From assembly GCF_036417845.1 (NCBI RefSeq), contig NC_089980.1, positions 56,914,501 through 56,978,500 on the forward strand: a stretch of 64,000 nt of DNA. The letters are read 5' to 3'. Shown in pieces: positions 61,640 through 64,000 of the stretch; within the stretch, counting starts at the first letter, position 1; the number at the start of each line of letters is the position of its first letter. Origin of the DNA: Apteryx mantelli. Lineage: Eukaryota; Chordata; Aves; Apterygiformes; Apterygidae. Under the pieces are notes generated by a model. It saw only the letters and a program-made list of their open reading frames with translations. It was not told where the DNA came from and did not search any database. The translations under genes were made by a program, and so were the position numbers.

Positions 61640-62690
61640 TTTTTGTGTCAAACTGTCCTTCAAGTTGAACAGTTAATCTTTTTCCCTCATGTTTCCCCCA
61701 GGTATTTATGGAAAGAAATTATAGGCCATCTCACCCTTTGCTTTGTTGAAATACTGCCAGTATTTTATAGGATAGGCTGTCCATTCCCTATAATTATCCC
61801 AGCATCTCTTCTCAGCACCTGTTTCAGTCTGAGTTTTTCTTTTTTTAAGATAACTAACTTGAATTGTATACAATACTCCAGACAAAGTTTCTCCAGCGCC
61901 TTTTTTACAAAGTCATTAGCAGCATTTCTGTCTCTTTTTGGAAATATCTTAACTGTATGTCCCAAGACTGGATTGTCTTTTCTGTAGTTGCATTACACTG
62001 GGGTCTCACAATCATCCTGTGGTTATCTTCCAGATTCAGATTCATCTTCTCAGTCATTTCAAACCCTGCTTGCTGCAGAAATTCTTGTTATTAGTTCCCA
62101 AATGTATGCTTTTGTACTACTGCATTTCACTCTATTTGTATAACTTCAGCACTCAGGGATCTCTCCTTATGATATCCATAACTTCTTGAGTACTGGCCAC
62201 ACCCTCCAGCTTTCTGCTAATGATGGATTTCATCACAAATCAGTCAGATTTCACAACACTCCTGTTTTTTGTGTTTAAGCTCTCAGTCAAAAATATTAAA
62301 AGTGCTAAGACTGGTCTTTGTGGACCCCCCTCATTTCAGCACGATACCTTTCTAACATTATTTGTCTTCTCCATTCAGGCAGTTCTTTACCCCTTTACAA
62401 TTTGCCTACTAATTTCCATCCTCTCCAGTTTGCCTTTTAATTACCTAAGTGGCACTAAATCAAATGCTCTACTGAAGTCCAATAGGTGAGATCTACCATG
62501 TTTCCTTTGCCAAAGAGATTGGGTTATCACATCTAAGAAAGGTAATTGCTTAGTTTAGCACGACCCGGTTTTGAAAGACCCATTTTGCATCTCTCCTATT
62601 TTCTACCTACTTATTATATGTAATTTGGAATTATTCATTCCCCTAAATTTGTTCCAAAGGTTTCAATATGCAGTTGGTTGCTATCTGGTG
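61640..62690 (-). mobile_element. Old CR1-type LINE, minus orientation, about 1 kb
   Basis: The plus strand follows the reverse complement of the amniote CR1 3' half in order: CAGCACCTGTTTCAGTCTGA, ATACAATACTCCAGACAAAG, ACTGGGGTCTCACAATCATC, AAATTCTTGTTATTAGTTCC, AAAAATATTAAAAGTGCTAA, CACTAAATCAAATGCTCTAC, TGAAGTCCAATAGGTGAGAT and TTAGTTTAGCACGACCCGGT. It is diverged with many stops, so a fossil. The left, 3' end may extend to about 61540. Confidence 0.82.
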
Positions 62691-64000
62691 AGGACATGTT
62701 CCATGCACTTTCATGCTTTCTTTAGGTAAATCAGATCTGAGATTTTTGTGTGACAGATCTAAATAATACACAATGCCTACTTGTGCTTTCATCAGTTTTT
62801 AACGTGGTCTGTTTTTAACTCTTAATTTATCAGTTAGGTGAGTGCTTGCCCCTGAAGGTGTAGGCAGATTCCCTGACCTTATTCAGGACCTACCGTACAA
62901 CTTTTATGTGTTTTCATATCTTTTATAAGTTTAACTCTCACAGTGTGCTCTGTGTGAATGCTTTATGCCTTCAGGCTCTGGGGGGAATGGGCTGTAAAAT
63001 TTACAAAGAGTTGCTTGGCTGACTGTAGAATATAAAAGTAGTGTTTGAAAGGGAAGAGCAAAACAGACAGAGTAAATAGAATATTTCTGCTTGGAGTCGC
63101 TCAGGTTCTTTGACAGCTGCAGTGCTGCAGTAGCAACTCAGTACCAGGGGAAAACAGGAATTTTTTTTCCTCAGAGAGATACTCTCCCTGCCAAGCTGGC
63201 CGTAGCTGTGGGTGAAGCCTCAACAGTGAAGCTCTGCCTATGGTGGATTTTCAGCAGCCCCTGCGCTAGATGGGGAAGGCTGAGGATGCTGGGCAGGCTG
63301 TGGAGGAGCCTGGAGAGAAAGAAGAAGATAAGCAGCCACTTTGGAGCATATTCTCTAATAGCAATAACAGCGTTTTTTGACTTGTTCATAATATCCACAG
63401 GCTGCCACTGAATCTCTGCATGTATCTTTATTGCCCTTTTCAGCTGACCCAGATTCTGCTCATTGCCTTATTCCCCCAGTTCTTACATCAAAATGACCCC
63501 CTTTTTCACCAGCAAATGAGTGACAGACTAGTGACCTCCTGGTTCTTTTCCATCTCCTTTCTGCCATTTATTTTCTTATTTCAGGAACTCTTGTCATTTC
63601 GAACTACAGTAATGCTCTTCACAGTGATCTCCACGAGCTCTCCAAACATCTCTTCTTTATTCTCTAGTTAGTGAGATGCTGGATGGCAGTGAACACGTAT
63701 CCCTGAGGATTTGCACATTGTAAGGGCAGAATCCATAAGGTGAGAAAAACAACAAGTAATTGTGTAATGCTCCGTTTTCCAGCATAGCAAAGAAAAAGTT
63801 TCTTTCAATCCTCAAGCTGTTTGCCACAGCCATTTTGAGGATTGTTTCCACTGCCTGCTCTCTTTAGGAGACTGGGGAGATAAGTTCATTTCTAGCTTTC
63901 ATACTGCATTAAGTCTCCCTGGTTCATGGATCTAACATCTGGTGGTATCTCTACAGGTTAGTTGATCCACTGTATTTCATCCACCATGGAGGGAGAGATT
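62691..64000. other. Intergenic DNA to the window edge, no gene recognised
   Basis: No exon, RNA gene or classified repeat was recognised. A 106-codon plus-strand frame at 63091-63411 has no familiar motif. Confidence 0.55.

Overview
This window is vertebrate nuclear DNA, most likely from a bird. It contains one protein-coding gene with long introns, one large CpG island and long non-coding stretches. The transposon remnants are nearly all CR1-type LINE pieces plus very old amniote L2-like and MIR-like relics, which suits an avian genome. The species cannot be fixed from the sequence. There are no bacterial-style operons, no CRISPR array and no viral genome.

The gene is EGLN1 (PHD2, the HIF prolyl hydroxylase oxygen sensor) on the minus strand. 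All five coding exons were found by reverse-complement translation and all have consensus splice sites: exon 1 39649-38735, exon 2 11460-11341, exon 3 9096-8960, exon 4 7456-7389, exon 5 5180-5116. Together they encode 434 residues in one open frame: an N-terminal MYND zinc finger, a long Ala/Gly-rich linker and the complete 2-oxoglutarate/Fe(II) dioxygenase domain. The iron ligands are H321, D323 and H382, and the 2-oxoglutarate arginine is R391.

Layout. 1-3.6 kb: no gene recognised. 3.6-5.1 kb: probable 3' UTR, carrying a compound (AAGC)n repeat with a 25-bp higher-order period. 5.1-11.5 kb: exons 5 to 2 with introns of 1.5-2.2 kb. 11.5-38.7 kb: intron 1 (27.3 kb), with three CR1 fragments, a long inverted repeat, a degenerate minisatellite and many homopolymers. 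38.5-40.6 kb: CpG island with exon 1, 5' leader and promoter, including a candidate hypoxia-response element and two minimal upstream ORFs. 40.6-64 kb: intergenic DNA upstream of EGLN1 with a MIR-like SINE, an interrupted L2-clade LINE and an old CR1.

The most interesting signals are regulatory. Exon 3 starts with a complete 5' splice-site consensus, so joining exon 2 to exon 3 recreates a donor stronger than the one it replaced. A strong decoy acceptor lies 39 nt upstream of exon 2 and would add an in-frame stop. Intron 3 holds a near-perfect 23-bp hairpin just upstream of exon 4. CACGT motifs cluster in intron 1 close to exon 1. I found no convincing undescribed protein system.
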